A stretch of 49,460 bases of DNA from an uncultured Saprospiraceae bacterium (GCA_937923345.1 CAKZVJ010000011.1:1-49460); one strand, 5' to 3'. Positions 1-9,287 are shown, numbered from the stretch's first letter. The notes: generated by a model not told the origin, from the sequence alone. Translations and numbers: made by a program.

Positions 1-1
1 T

Positions 2-3000
2 AACTTATCTGCTAATAGTACTGATGCGGTAAGCTACACTTGGACCACTACTGGTGGTCAACTCGCTAGTCCAAATGCTCAAAGCACAGACTTCACAATG
101 ATGATGCCTGGCACTTACACCATTACAGTCGTTACTACTAATACAGAAGGATGTACTGCAAGTTCAAATATATCTATTACTGTATTTGATCCTGTAAACC
201 TATCTGGTACTGTAAACAATACAGAATGTGGTGAAAATAATGGATCAATTAGTTTGAGCTTTCCTACTGGCTCTATGACCAATACGTTTGCGTGGAATAC
301 TGGTGCTACAAGTCAAACAATCTCAAATTTACCAGCAGGCCAATACTGCGTAACAGTAACCAGTGCTAATGGATGCATAGATTCTGAATGCTTCATGGTG
401 CAAAGTAGCTCAACTCTAAGTGTAGATTTGCAAATAACGGAGCCTCTTTGTAATGAACCTGGAAGCTTAACAGCTCAGGCTTCTGGTGGCTTAGCTCCAT
501 TTACTTATCTTTGGAATACGGGGCAGACTACAGCAACTATATCTAACCTAGCACCTGGTGAGTATTGTGTCATGACTACAGATGCGAATGAATGTCAAAA
601 CATGCAGTGTGTAACTCTAATGCCATCTCCGATAGCCATAGTTGCAGGTACTGTGGTTCATCCTACTTGTGAAAGCGATAATGGTAATATCACTACAACA
701 CTTAATCCAAATTTAAATGTTACCTATAGTTGGTCAAATGGGGCAAATACGCCAAATCTCATTGACCTTGTAGAAGGTGAATATGCTGTGACTGTCACTA
801 CAACTGATGGTTGTACGTCTGAAGCCTCATTTACTTTAGTAAGTGAAGGAGAATTAGTAGTTAACTTAAATCCAACCAACCCTTCTTGTGAAGGAATGGA
901 TAATGGTATTATTACCCCTTCTACTACCTTTACTGGAAGCGGTAGCTTAATATACTCGTGGAATACTGGAGCTACAACACCCGCTATTGGGGATTTACCT
1001 GCTGGTGATTATTGTGTTACTATTACTTCAACCGACGGCTGTGAAGCGCAAAGTTGTATTACATTAACTGCTCCAGATGCTATAAATGTAAACGCATTCA
1101 TCGCTTCTGCTTCCTGTGGTATGGTATCAAATGGAAAAATAGAACTTACTGTCTCAGGTGGTACTGCTCCTTATAAATATTCATGGAGTAACGGAGCTAC
1201 TACAAGAAATTTAAATGATATTCCAGCAGGTGAATACTGTGTAGTAGTATGTGATGCGAATGGGTGCATTTTTGAAGAATGTTATACTGTAGCTGGTGGA
1301 GTTGATTTCAACACAACAATTACAAGCAACGATATCACATGTAATGGAGCCAATGATGGCACTGCAACTGCGACAACAGATGGTGGAACAGCTCCTTTTA
1401 CTTATTTATGGAATACTGGAGAGACTTCAGTAAGTATCAGCAACTTAGCAGCAGGTACCTATTGTGTAACTGTGACTGATGTATTTGGATGTGAAGATGA
1501 AGAGTGCGTAATAGTTACTGAGCCAGCGCCAATCAATATTTCTGTAAGTAGCACGAATACTACCTGTGGATTGAATAATGGCAGCGCGAGTGTCTCTTTC
1601 GGCTTTACGGCATCTACAATCACTTGGATAGGTCAAGGTATAAATATAAGTGGTAATACAATCAACAATCTTGCTCCAGGAACTTATACAGTGGAAGTGA
1701 TAAGTCAAGCTGGATGTGTAGCAACTGAAATGGTAACTATTGACCCATCTGATCCATTGGACATCACCATAGGACCATTGAACACTACTATTTGTCCAGG
1801 TGAGACTGTTTCATTTACTAGCACTTCAAATAGTGCAAATACTAGCTATACGTGGTCTGCCAATGGAGGTTCATTTAGCAACACTTCAATTGCTAATCCT
1901 ACCTATACCATGATGATACCTGGTACTTACACGATTGCATTGCAGGCAGTGAATGCAGCTGGGTGTAATGATACAGAGATAGCCACTGTGATTGTTAGAG
2001 ACAATGATGATCCAATTTGTAATCCTGTTGATGATTCCGTAAATGTTGGGGATTTTGTGTGGTTCGATATCAATAATAATGGTATTCAAGATTCAGGTGA
2101 ACTAGGTATTGAAGGAATAGAAGTAAAACTAATGACAGCTGGTCCTGACGGTATTTTTTATACAGCGGATGATCTTACTGTCGCTACGGAACTTACTAGT
2201 CCAACAGGATTTTACTTATTTGAAGATGTAGCTCCAGGAGACTACATCATCATGTTCTGTCTAAATCTACCAGGTACAGAATATACTAGCTTAGACACTG
2301 GAGGCGACGACCTGCTTGACAGTGATGCCAATCCTCTAAATGGAAAAACTGAACCATTTACTGTAGTAGCTGGTCAAGATGATGATTTAAGCTATGATGC
2401 TGGTATAATACTCACTCCAACAGGATGTGATAACATAACTGATGCAGGAGAAATATGCTGTGATCAAGTAATATGTGGGACGGGCGCTATTCCTGATTTG
2501 ATAACGAGTACTACCATGGCTTCAGGAGGTACAGGAGCTATAGAGTATATTTGGATGAGTACTACGATTGGTGGACCATTCAACATGAATACATGGAATG
2601 TTATAGCTGGTGCTACAGGAGCTGAATACCAACCAGATCCAATAAGTCAAACTACATTTATTGCAAGATGCGCGAGAAGAGCAGGTTGTGACAATTACTT
2701 TGAGACAAATATTATCAAGTTAGAGCTAGCAGCATCGCCTGTCGTAAGTTTTGTTAGTCTGCCTGCATATATTTGCTTAGGAGAAACAGATAATTTCCAC
2801 GCTACAGACGCAGGAAATGGAGCTACCTATTCTTGGGACTTAGGAGAGGGGGCAAATCCTGCTACTGCAACTGGTCAATTTTTAACTAATGTTTCTTGGA
2901 ATACACCGGGTGCAAAAACAATAGAATTGACTACTACAAATCCTGCAGGGTGCACATTTGTAATTTCAAAAACGCTTACTGTAGGCAACTGTTTGATTCA

Positions 3001-3559
3001 ACCTGTCTCAGATAGATTTATAGAATTCAGTATTACCCCTATGGAAGAATCGATGGATGTAGATCTAAATTGGGATACCAAAGAAGAGATGAATGATTTC
3101 CATTTTGTAATAGAACATTCAATAGAGGGAGAAGAGTTTGACATCATTTATACAATGGATGGAAATGATGCCTTTGAAAATAAGAACTATAATTACTTGG
3201 ATGAATCTGTAAGGCCTGGTAGAAACTACTACCGCATCAAGCATATTAATAACAACGGACAAACAGAAAAGAGTGAGACCTTGATGGTCACCTTAATAGA
3301 TAGATCAGAGAAGTTTTTACTCTATCCTAATCCAACAGTTGATTATGTAAACTTTGAAAGTCTTAGACTTACAGATGAACAAGGTGTTATTGTAATTTCT
3401 GATATGAAAGGAATGATTATTAATGAGATTGTTATTCCTCCAAATACGGAAAGAATGAGAATAGATGTGAGTACTTTATCTCCAGGATCATATACTTTAT
3501 TTACTAAGTATATTGATGTAAGATCTGTACCGCAGATCATCTTCAAGTCGGAGAAATAA
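2..3559 (+). CDS. Large secreted SprB/PKD-repeat protein with type A T9SS sorting tail (5' end missing)
   Basis: The reading frame is open from base 2, so the start lies before the window; about 1,185 residues are visible. In order: a PKD-like module; about seven SprB-like repeats of 75-80 residues with the core (Y/F)xWNTGAT..IxxLxAGxYCVTVT and paired cysteines (to about 1740); another PKD-like module; an SdrD B-like module near 2040-2410 (GDFVWFDINNNGIQD); Ig/PKD-like modules; a T9SS-associated module with WDTKEEMNDFHFVIEHS; and a terminal sorting domain starting at FLLYPNPTVDYVNF. Such proteins are exported by Sec, passed through T9SS and attached to or released from the surface; adhesion or gliding is the usual role, but no catalytic domain is visible. 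The two PKD-like modules at 98 and 1907 share a near-identical MMxPGTYTI strand. Strong on family, unknown on ligand. Confidence 0.9.
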   Translation, partial: NLSANSTDAVSYTWTTTGGQLASPNAQSTDFTMMMPGTYTITVVTTNTEGCTASSNISITVFDPVNLSGTVNNTECGENNGSISLSFPTGSMTNTFAWNTGATSQTISNLPAGQYCVTVTSANGCIDSECFMVQSSSTLSVDLQITEPLCNEPGSLTAQASGGLAPFTYLWNTGQTTATISNLAPGEYCVMTTDANECQNMQCVTLMPSPIAIVAGTVVHPTCESDNGNITTTLNPNLNVTYSWSNGANTPNLIDLVEGEYAVTVTTTDGCTSEASFTLVSEGELVVNLNPTNPSCEGMDNGIITPSTTFTGSGSLIYSWNTGATTPAIGDLPAGDYCVTITSTDGCEAQSCITLTAPDAINVNAFIASASCGMVSNGKIELTVSGGTAPYKYSWSNGATTRNLNDIPAGEYCVVVCDANGCIFEECYTVAGGVDFNTTITSNDITCNGANDGTATATTDGGTAPFTYLWNTGETSVSISNLAAGTYCVTVTDVFGCEDEECVIVTEPAPINISVSSTNTTCGLNNGSASVSFGFTASTITWIGQGINISGNTINNLAPGTYTVEVISQAGCVATEMVTIDPSDPLDITIGPLNTTICPGETVSFTSTSNSANTSYTWSANGGSFSNTSIANPTYTMMIPGTYTIALQAVNAAGCNDTEIATVIVRDNDDPICNPVDDSVNVGDFVWFDINNNGIQDSGELGIEGIEVKLMTAGPDGIFYTADDLTVATELTSPTGFYLFEDVAPGDYIIMFCLNLPGTEYTSLDTGGDDLLDSDANPLNGKTEPFTVVAGQDDDLSYDAGIILTPTGCDNITDAGEICCDQVICGTGAIPDLITSTTMASGGTGAIEYIWMSTTIGGPFNMNTWNVIAGATGAEYQPDPISQTTFIARCARRAGCDNYFETNIIKLELAASPVVSFVSLPAYICLGETDNFHATDAGNGATYSWDLGEGANPATATGQFLTNVSWNTPGAKTIELTTTNPAGCTFVISKTLTVGNCLIQPVSDRFIEFSITPMEESMDVDLNWDTKEEMNDFHFVIEHSIEGEEFDIIYTMDGNDAFENKNYNYLDESVRPGRNYYRIKHINNNGQTEKSETLMVTLIDRSEKFLLYPNPTVDYVNFESLRLTDEQGVIVISDMKGMIINEIVIPPNTERMRIDVSTLSPGSYTLFTKYIDVRSVPQIIFKSEK

Positions 3560-3584
3560 GCTAGTTAAAATTAAATTTTCTAAA

Positions 3585-3622
3585 GGCCGAATATTCAATA
3601 CTGAATATTCGGTCTTTTTTTT
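3585..3622 (+). terminator. Rho-independent terminator of the SprB-repeat gene
   Basis: An 11-bp perfect stem, CCGAATATTCA at 3587-3597 pairing with TGAATATTCGG at 3602-3612, has a 4-nt loop and an extra G-U and G-C pair. It is followed by a T-run at 3615-3622. It lies 26 bases after the stop codon. Confidence 0.9.
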
Positions 3623-3999
3623 GCATATGTATAGTGAACGATTCAGCAATTTCCAACAAACTATACTCAACAACCAACTAACTGGTTGATTTTCTGACAG
3701 TTATAAAGTTGATAGCTCAATTTTAAACGTGTTGGTTGTCATTTTATAAGCTAAAAAGGGTAAAAAATTGCCCAGACGAACTTAAGCTATCCGTCAAGTG
3801 TTTACCTGAAGAAGACAAGAAACTAACCCAAACCCACCAAATAAAAAGCTGATATTCAGCGCCTTAAATATATTTTTCAAATTTATTAACTAAAATATTA
3901 ACGTTTATTTTAAGCTAAAATAGTTCCGAATGGAGTCTTATAGAAAACTGAAGAGCATAAAAGTCGCGAAGCAGGATACATGAACTAAAATGTAATATT
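3623..3999. other. Intergenic, no gene seen
   Basis: This stretch is AT-rich and has no convincing reading frame. The only structure noticed is CAACCA/TGGTTG around 3671-3688, with a further inverted partner of the same arm at 3731-3739 (ACAACCAAC against GTTGGTTGT). No clear TAnnTTTG promoter box was found upstream of the gene at 4000. Confidence 0.5.
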
Positions 4000-4596
4000 A
4001 TGAAAAACTTGATGATATTAATGGTATTAACTTTTTCCATAAACACTGTTGGAAATAGTCAAGTCAAAGATAAATTTAGAGATAGAGACAACTCTTCTAC
4101 TATTGTCGTTATCAAAGACGATCAAGCAATAGACACTGAACTGCTTGATCAGCATTTTGATCTTTCTCAAATGAGTATGAATGATCAAATCATGATTACT
4201 ACTAAGCCAGAACAGCTATCCATACCGGAGGCCAGTCCAGCGCCTGAAGCTACTCCAATACCCGAAGCGCCTGCCTTTGAAGAATCAACAGCCAGCATTG
4301 ATGATGTTGAAGTATTTTTTGAAGAATTAGAAGCTGAAAAAGTAGAAGAGGAAAAAGAAATCGTTTCCAATGCGGATAAGCTTAAAAAGTCGAATCGTAC
4401 TGCTATTGCAGAAAACAAGGTGAATAGTGCTCCAAAAAGAGCTAAAGGATACTACCCTACTAAAAGTGGATATGAAGTCAAAAAGGCTGCTCAGAAGAAG
4501 TACTATAGTAAAAGCAAGATTAAAAAGCAGAAAAAAAATAATAAGAAGCGAAAATGGTTTGGTAAGAAAAAAGCTGGCTCTTGCTATAGTTTCTAA
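4000..4596 (+). CDS. Small exported protein with acidic/proline middle and very basic tail, unknown function
   Basis: The 198-residue product is not one I recognise. Residues 1-20 form a signal peptide (MKNLMILMVLTFSINTVGNS). The middle (about 68-90) is rich in Pro, Glu and Ala with PEA/PEAT-type repeats. Residues 100-120 are strongly acidic. The last 60 residues are dominated by lysine and arginine with tyrosines and end in GSCYSF. The marked acid-to-base charge split suggests a flexible linker or a protein that binds a polyanion such as surface polysaccharide or nucleic acid, but this is only inference. It stands alone, converging on the beta-barrel gene across a shared terminator. An overlapping frame at 4427 is only a shadow of the lysine-rich end. 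Confidence 0.75.
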   Translation: MKNLMILMVLTFSINTVGNSQVKDKFRDRDNSSTIVVIKDDQAIDTELLDQHFDLSQMSMNDQIMITTKPEQLSIPEASPAPEATPIPEAPAFEESTASIDDVEVFFEELEAEKVEEEKEIVSNADKLKKSNRTAIAENKVNSAPKRAKGYYPTKSGYEVKKAAQKKYYSKSKIKKQKKNNKKRKWFGKKKAGSCYSF

Positions 4597-4652
4597 AAAA
4601 TTGTTGGTTATAAATTTTTCATAATTAAAGCCAACAAAAATATAAATAGGGA

Positions 4653-4686
4653 AAAAACTCCTGTCCGTGTGACAGGAGTTTTTTTT
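4653..4686. terminator. Bidirectional terminator between convergent genes
   Basis: AAAAACTCCTGTC at 4653-4665 pairs perfectly with GACAGGAGTTTTT at 4671-4683 around a 5-nt loop. There is an A-run on one side and a T-run to 4686 on the other, so it can serve both the gene ending at 4596 (+) and the gene ending at 4691 (-). Confidence 0.9.
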
Positions 4687-4690
4687 ATGC

Positions 4691-5362
4691 CTATTTTATA
4701 GGGACACTCAAGCCCAAATTTATTTCTCCGTATTCAACATATATTTTTTGACCAAGGTCCACCCTACTCACATCCAATACCCCATGATACTTTCTGACTG
4801 AAAGAATGATGTCAAAATTATTTGCGATTGATCTTGAAAATTGGACAACAGCATTTACTCCAAAATCTACTTTTTTGAGATTTGAGGATTCTAGTTCGCT
4901 GCCGACAAAGACATTTTCTACATATCTAAAATTCTCAAGTTTAGATTTTAAAAGGTAAGAGACAGAAGGACCTAGGCTGCCAGAAATAGTAAATCTACCT
5001 AAATGAAATTCCATATATGGTAAGGTACCAAGCGTAACATAATTCAATGAAACGTTGTGTACAAAAAATCCAGATTGACCGAGAATCTTATTTACACTAT
5101 TGCCCCCTATTCGATGAAAAGCCAATTCTAGTTTTAACAAAGTAATCTTTGATAAGTACTGATTATAGCTACCTCTAAATACCAAATTGGAAACTGGATG
5201 TGCATTCAACAATATTGATTCCTGATTTGTAGAGTAGATTGGAACCGCCGAACTAGAAATTCCACTATACAGGGAGAATGAATTGTTTTGTGCTTGTAGG
5301 TGGTGGTTACCTAAGATGACGGAACCTAATACAAGAGCTAAATGAATAATGTTTTTTCGCAA
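4691..5362 (-). CDS. Outer-membrane beta-barrel protein, unknown function
   Basis: The 223-residue product has a signal peptide (about residues 1-24, ending near HHLQAQ). It then shows alternating polar/aromatic strands typical of small Bacteroidota beta-barrels (for example LKLELAFHRI, VSLNYVTLGTLPYMEFHLG, FDIILSVRKYHG), and ends in a hydrophobic strand, INLGLSVPIK. It resembles the general 'outer membrane beta-barrel' group (PorT/OmpW-like size), but no specific family could be assigned. Residues 90-130 around LGRFTISGSLGPSVSYLL are the most barrel-like part. It is separated from the photolyase gene upstream by 110 bp and shares the terminator with the convergent gene. It is likely an outer-membrane structural or porin-like protein; substrate unknown. 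Confidence 0.7.
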   Translation of the reverse strand: MRKNIIHLALVLGSVILGNHHLQAQNNSFSLYSGISSSAVPIYSTNQESILLNAHPVSNLVFRGSYNQYLSKITLLKLELAFHRIGGNSVNKILGQSGFFVHNVSLNYVTLGTLPYMEFHLGRFTISGSLGPSVSYLLKSKLENFRYVENVFVGSELESSNLKKVDFGVNAVVQFSRSIANNFDIILSVRKYHGVLDVSRVDLGQKIYVEYGEINLGLSVPIK

Positions 5363-5472
5363 GATTGTTAAGCCATTAGTGGTGAAGTAACTGAAACGCT
5401 AAATCTACAATCCTAGTCTAGGATTTTAAAACTTTAACACCATGGCTTTTTTTAGGTAAATCTTATCTCTGA

Positions 5473-6819
5473 TTAAGCCTTATCCAAAGCTTTCTTATAA
5501 ACAGCTAGACATCTTTCCCTTGCCTTTTTGTGATCCACTATTGCATCAGGATACTTATCTGTGCCATATTCTGGAACCCATTTTTTGATGTATTTGAAGT
5601 CTTTATCAAACTTTTGTTGCTGTGTATAGGGATTAAAAATTCTAAAGTATGGCGCGGCATCTGTTCCACAACCTGCCGCCCACTGCCAGCCACCACTATT
5701 ACTCGCCAAATCAAAGTCCAACAATTTCTCTGCAAAGTACGATTCTCCCCATGACCAATCTATTAATAAATGCTTAGTCAAAAAAGAGGCAACGATCATT
5801 CTTACCCTGTTATGCATATGCCCTGTATGCATAATCTCCCGCATACCAGCATCTACAATAGGATAACCTGTCTTTCCTGCTTTCCAAGCTTCAAAATGCT
5901 CTTCATTGTTAATCCATTCAATTGTGGCGTACTTTTCTCTAAATGGGTTCTGCTCTACGTGTGGAAAGTGATTTAAAATATTCGAATAAAAATCCCTCCA
6001 GATCAGCTCAATTAGAAAAACATCACTAAGATTAGAGGCTTTTCTAGCCTTTTCTCTGATGCTTATGGTGCCAAATCTAAAATGTATACCCAATCTTGAT
6101 GTCCCATTCACTGCAGGCAGGTTTCGCTTGTTGGCATAGTCTTTTATAAGCCCTTGGGTGACGGTAGCGTTAGGAATCTCTACATCACTGCCTTCAAACC
6201 CCATAGATTGTAAAGTGGGTAATTTACTTTGCTTACGTTTTACAAAATTCGAGGCATACTTTAAGGTAGGATAAGATTTTAGGAAGTAAGAGTCTTTTAG
6301 TTTTTCATCAAGCTTGGAGACTAGCTTAGCCTTCCAGACCTTGGAGTATGGAGTAAAAACAGTATAGGGTGTTCCGTCTTTTTTTAGGACTTCATCTCTA
6401 TCAAAAATGACATGGTCTTTGAAATCTTTAAATACAATATCTTTTGACCCTAATAAATCTGCGACTTTCTTGTCTCTCTCCTTGGCATATACTTCATAAT
6501 CTCTATTGGTAAAAACCGCACTAATCTTATGTTCTAATAACAGCTCTTTCCATACCTCAATTGGCTCTCCGTATTTCACCAGCAGACTGGAATCAAAGTC
6601 TTTAAGTTGGGTATTTATATTTAATAAAGCATCATGGATGAATGAAACCCTAGGATCTTGCTTATCCTGCAACTTATCTAAAATAAGCTTATCAAAGATA
6701 AAAATGGGCAATACAGGCGATGCGGATTTTAGCGCGCGATAAAGACCCGCATTATCTTCTAATCGCAAGTCTCTTCTAAACCAAAAAACTGTTACCTCTT
6801 TTTCATTTTCCATTTGCAT
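5473..6819 (-). CDS. phrB: Deoxyribodipyrimidine photolyase (CPD photolyase)
   Basis: The 448-residue protein matches the cryptochrome/photolyase family, which uses FAD and light to split UV-induced pyrimidine dimers. The N-terminal alpha/beta domain begins with VFWFRRDLRLEDNAGL. The C-terminal FAD-binding half contains TSRLGIHFRFGTISIRE, ELIWRDFYSNIL, TGYPIVDAGMREIMHTGHMHNR and SNSGGWQWAAGCGTDAAPYF, all standard photolyase signatures, including the Trp-rich electron-transfer region. Length is normal for a class I enzyme. Two in-frame ATGs are possible, at 6819 and 6813; neither has a strong Shine-Dalgarno, which is usual in this phylum. It follows the metalloprotease gene by 28 bp on the same strand and may be cotranscribed with it. 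A cryptochrome-like role cannot be excluded from sequence alone. Confidence 0.93.
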   Translation of the reverse strand: MQMENEKEVTVFWFRRDLRLEDNAGLYRALKSASPVLPIFIFDKLILDKLQDKQDPRVSFIHDALLNINTQLKDFDSSLLVKYGEPIEVWKELLLEHKISAVFTNRDYEVYAKERDKKVADLLGSKDIVFKDFKDHVIFDRDEVLKKDGTPYTVFTPYSKVWKAKLVSKLDEKLKDSYFLKSYPTLKYASNFVKRKQSKLPTLQSMGFEGSDVEIPNATVTQGLIKDYANKRNLPAVNGTSRLGIHFRFGTISIREKARKASNLSDVFLIELIWRDFYSNILNHFPHVEQNPFREKYATIEWINNEEHFEAWKAGKTGYPIVDAGMREIMHTGHMHNRVRMIVASFLTKHLLIDWSWGESYFAEKLLDFDLASNSGGWQWAAGCGTDAAPYFRIFNPYTQQQKFDKDFKYIKKWVPEYGTDKYPDAIVDHKKARERCLAVYKKALDKA

Positions 6820-6847
6820 AAAACATTATTCTGTAAAGGATGTTTAC

Positions 6848-8161
6848 TTAAGATTTGATTTTGTTTGCAGGTGGAATATTTATTTCATGTTTGCAATCTT
6901 CAATGATATTGGCATTCCCTAGATAAGTAACTTTTCCTTTTTGCTTGCCTTTGTGGAGCACCTTAATACCTTCCCATTGGCCTTCACAATCATTGTACAA
7001 GCGCGCACCTTGTAAGACCAATTCGCCTCCAGGATGTACCGTTATCGTAGCACCATTGGCCAAGGAAGTTTCGCAGCGCATCACTAATCTTGCCCCATCA
7101 TGAATAGTAAGGTTACCTTGTAGGGTTTTACAACTGTTCCAGATGAAGTCTTTTTTGATGTTTATGCTTTTAAAATCATTGAGTTTGCACCAGTCTTTTA
7201 TGAGTAAATTTCTCTTATTCGATCTCGTCAGTGCAGTCATATGAACACGTCCGACCTGACAAGGAGTCAAGGCCGACATATTTGCGTTATAATCCATGAT
7301 GTTATTAGAGGCTACTTTGCACGGGCCAAATCCTTTATCTGACCAACAATTGCTGTGGGTGGGCGTGTCTTCACAATTGTCCCTCCCCCAAGCATGAGCC
7401 AAACCAAATACATGCCCCATCTCATGGCATAGTTGTTTTGCTGGCCGGTAATATAATGGTTGGACAGCCTTACCATTTTTATCATACGAAGTCTTATTAG
7501 CAGAATAGTACCATAAGCCTGCTTTTATCCAAGTAGCAAATGCCACACCATTAGAGCTCGGTTTATAGGAAGTAGAATTTAGGCTATCTATATGTAAATC
7601 TTGGATAAAGATGTTTACTACTGAATCCTTCTGAATTCCATACTTTTCAAAAACATCTCTTTTAAAAATGTTTTTCTCTGGCCCTCGGTTGATTACATAA
7701 TAAAACTCATCATCGTCATGAAAATAGATCCCGTCGTCGTTAGGGATATAATCAGTAGGCCATATATCCATTCCAAACCTTCCAGTGATTACTGGGGTAT
7801 CATTGCCCACTGGCAACTTCATTTTATCATTTCTAAAATAACTTCCATTGGCTGATAATACCATATCTTTGATAAACTTGACGCCTTCCTTTTCTGAAAA
7901 ATTTCGTTCTCCTTTGCTATTTCTTATCACATGAAAATTACATTTGATCCTTTTGAGTGAAGTATGGTCGAGATGTTCAAGATCTGGGATATAATTCTCC
8001 GATTTATAGCAAGGATTAGTCAATTCGGCTAATTCTGCAGTTAGCTCAGCATTATCCCCTTCAGGAATTTCGGAGATCCATACTGCTTTGACTTTTTCTT
8101 TGCAAGAAGACAATAGAAAGACTAAAATGCAAAAAGCGAGTATATTTCTGATACTTAACAT
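6848..8161 (-). CDS. M43-like (pappalysin/cytophagalysin) zinc metalloprotease lipoprotein
   Basis: The 437-residue product starts with a lipoprotein signal (lipobox LLSSC, Cys20). The zinc site is the metzincin motif HEMGHVFGLAH at residues 246-256 (three His ligands, catalytic Glu247). It is followed about 33 residues later by a Met-turn, NNIMDYNANMS (Met289). The short cysteine-containing stretch after the zinc site (DNCEDTPTHSNCW) is typical of family M43. Beyond about residue 330 the sequence becomes a run of short beta strands (GNLTIHDGARLVM, GATITVHPGGELVLQGA) resembling the right-handed beta-helix 'lower part' seen in secreted Bacteroidota proteins. It is expected to be an outer-membrane-anchored endopeptidase; the substrate is unknown. 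It lies 28 bp upstream of the photolyase gene. Confidence 0.85.
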   Translation of the reverse strand: MLSIRNILAFCILVFLLSSCKEKVKAVWISEIPEGDNAELTAELAELTNPCYKSENYIPDLEHLDHTSLKRIKCNFHVIRNSKGERNFSEKEGVKFIKDMVLSANGSYFRNDKMKLPVGNDTPVITGRFGMDIWPTDYIPNDDGIYFHDDDEFYYVINRGPEKNIFKRDVFEKYGIQKDSVVNIFIQDLHIDSLNSTSYKPSSNGVAFATWIKAGLWYYSANKTSYDKNGKAVQPLYYRPAKQLCHEMGHVFGLAHAWGRDNCEDTPTHSNCWSDKGFGPCKVASNNIMDYNANMSALTPCQVGRVHMTALTRSNKRNLLIKDWCKLNDFKSINIKKDFIWNSCKTLQGNLTIHDGARLVMRCETSLANGATITVHPGGELVLQGARLYNDCEGQWEGIKVLHKGKQKGKVTYLGNANIIEDCKHEINIPPANKIKS

Positions 8162-8180
8162 TCGTAAAGTGATTTATTAT

Positions 8181-8212
8181 TTTGATATAGCGCCTAATTA
8201 AGCTTAATTTTG
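8181..8212 (+). promoter_or_regulatory. Bacteroidota-type promoter for the TPR lipoprotein gene
   Basis: TTTG at 8181-8184 is followed, after exactly 20 bp, by TAATTTTG at 8205-8212. This matches the TTTG/TAnnTTTG consensus of the Bacteroidota primary sigma factor. It predicts a start near 8219 and a leader of about 29 nt before the ATG at 8248. Confidence 0.75.
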
Positions 8213-8247
8213 CACAACCCTTTAATATAAAATTTAAAAGTAATATA

Positions 8248-9141
8248 ATGAAAGCATTTTTCTATACTCTTATTGTAGTCAGTTCATTGCTCTCCATCAT
8301 ATCATGTGGACCTGACACTGCCACTAGCGAAGAGGAACCTACCATGGTTGACCCTAAATCTATAAACTCTAAACTGCCCCCTGAATATAGAAATATGATG
8401 GCAGAACTGAAGGCCAATCCTAACAACCATAATAAAAATGGGTCCTATGTCAATAGGATTGCTAAAGAGTATATAAAAAATAACAATCCTAAAAAAGCAT
8501 TAGACATCCTTAAAACGGGAATTATTTTTCACAGTTCAAGTAAGTCTCATTCCGAAAACGTAGAATTATTTCTTGAGACATTATCTAGCATGGAAGATAA
8601 GAAGTCGGACTATATCAATTATGTACAATCTATGCAAATCGGTAGTGGCTCTTTTCCAGGTTTAGCCGAACATGTTAAAAATATTCCCGCAGGTGAGAAA
8701 CCTATAAATGAAAAAATAGAGGAAATTAGAAATAATCTGACAGATGCGTCTACTGGAAGGTTAGATCTTCTCAAGGTAAATGAATTTGTAAATATCGTAG
8801 AACTATTTGTAATGGCTAATCCCACGAACGATCAGTCCCCTACTTACTTGAAGTTGGCAGCTGAAGTGGTAAATTCTATAAAAGTATTCCCAAGAGCGAT
8901 CCAGTTCTATGATTGGATTCTGACTAAGTTTCCAAATTCTAAGGAGGCTCCTCAAGCACTATTCATGAAGGGTTTCACATTAGATGATGGCATGAAAAAT
9001 AAAGCTGCAGCTAAAACGGTATACGAAGAATTTCTAAAGAAGTATCCAAAAAATGATTTTGCGGATGACACCGAATTCTTGTTAAGTAATATCAACAAAT
9101 CAGACGAGGAAATTATTAAAGAATTTGAGGAGAAGAAATAA
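8248..9141 (+). CDS. TPR-repeat lipoprotein
   Basis: The 297-residue product has a lipoprotein signal with Cys20 in SIISCG, followed by an acidic spacer. The body is alpha-helical with tetratricopeptide-like units. The clearest are IAKEYIKNNNPKKALDIL (around residue 70) and the C-terminal pair AIQFYDWILTKFPNSKEAPQA and AKTVYEEFLKKYPKNDFAD, which have the spacing of BamD/YbgF-type repeats. It is probably an outer-membrane-anchored scaffold facing the periplasm, possibly in envelope assembly, but no partner can be named from the neighbourhood. It has its own promoter (8181-8212) and is followed by a structured repeat element rather than a simple terminator. Confidence 0.8.
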   Translation: MKAFFYTLIVVSSLLSIISCGPDTATSEEEPTMVDPKSINSKLPPEYRNMMAELKANPNNHNKNGSYVNRIAKEYIKNNNPKKALDILKTGIIFHSSSKSHSENVELFLETLSSMEDKKSDYINYVQSMQIGSGSFPGLAEHVKNIPAGEKPINEKIEEIRNNLTDASTGRLDLLKVNEFVNIVELFVMANPTNDQSPTYLKLAAEVVNSIKVFPRAIQFYDWILTKFPNSKEAPQALFMKGFTLDDGMKNKAAAKTVYEEFLKKYPKNDFADDTEFLLSNINKSDEEIIKEFEEKK

Positions 9142-9159
9142 ATTTCAGTGCTCATTTTC

Positions 9160-9287
9160 GCGTAAAGGATGGGAATCATACCGCCTTTTGGGGCGGTAGT
9201 CTGTAAGACCGTAGCGAACGCGGAGTGATGGACAGCCTGACCTTTGTGCTGGATTGGCGGGGAAGTTTAGGCGCACAAAGGGTACGC
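9160..9287 (+). repeat. Structured intergenic element, family 1 copy A
   Basis: The ends pair: GCGTA at 9160-9164 with TACGC at 9283-9287. Inside are a 7-bp hairpin TACCGCC/GGCGGTA (9179-9185/9192-9198), a conserved core with GACCGTAGCG and TGGACAGCCTGACC, and a 9-bp helix CCTTTGTGC/GCACAAAGG (9241-9249/9273-9281) capped by a GGGGAAG-containing loop. CCAAATA follows the element. Copies with the same plan occur at 20663-20813 and 38519-38366. It lies between convergent genes. It may be a structured RNA or a non-autonomous palindromic repeat; no protein is encoded. Confidence 0.75.

Noticed and set aside
5409-5425. Palindrome AATCCTA-GTC-TAGGATT after the photolyase gene
   Set aside because: It is short and has no T-run on the minus strand, so it is not called a terminator.
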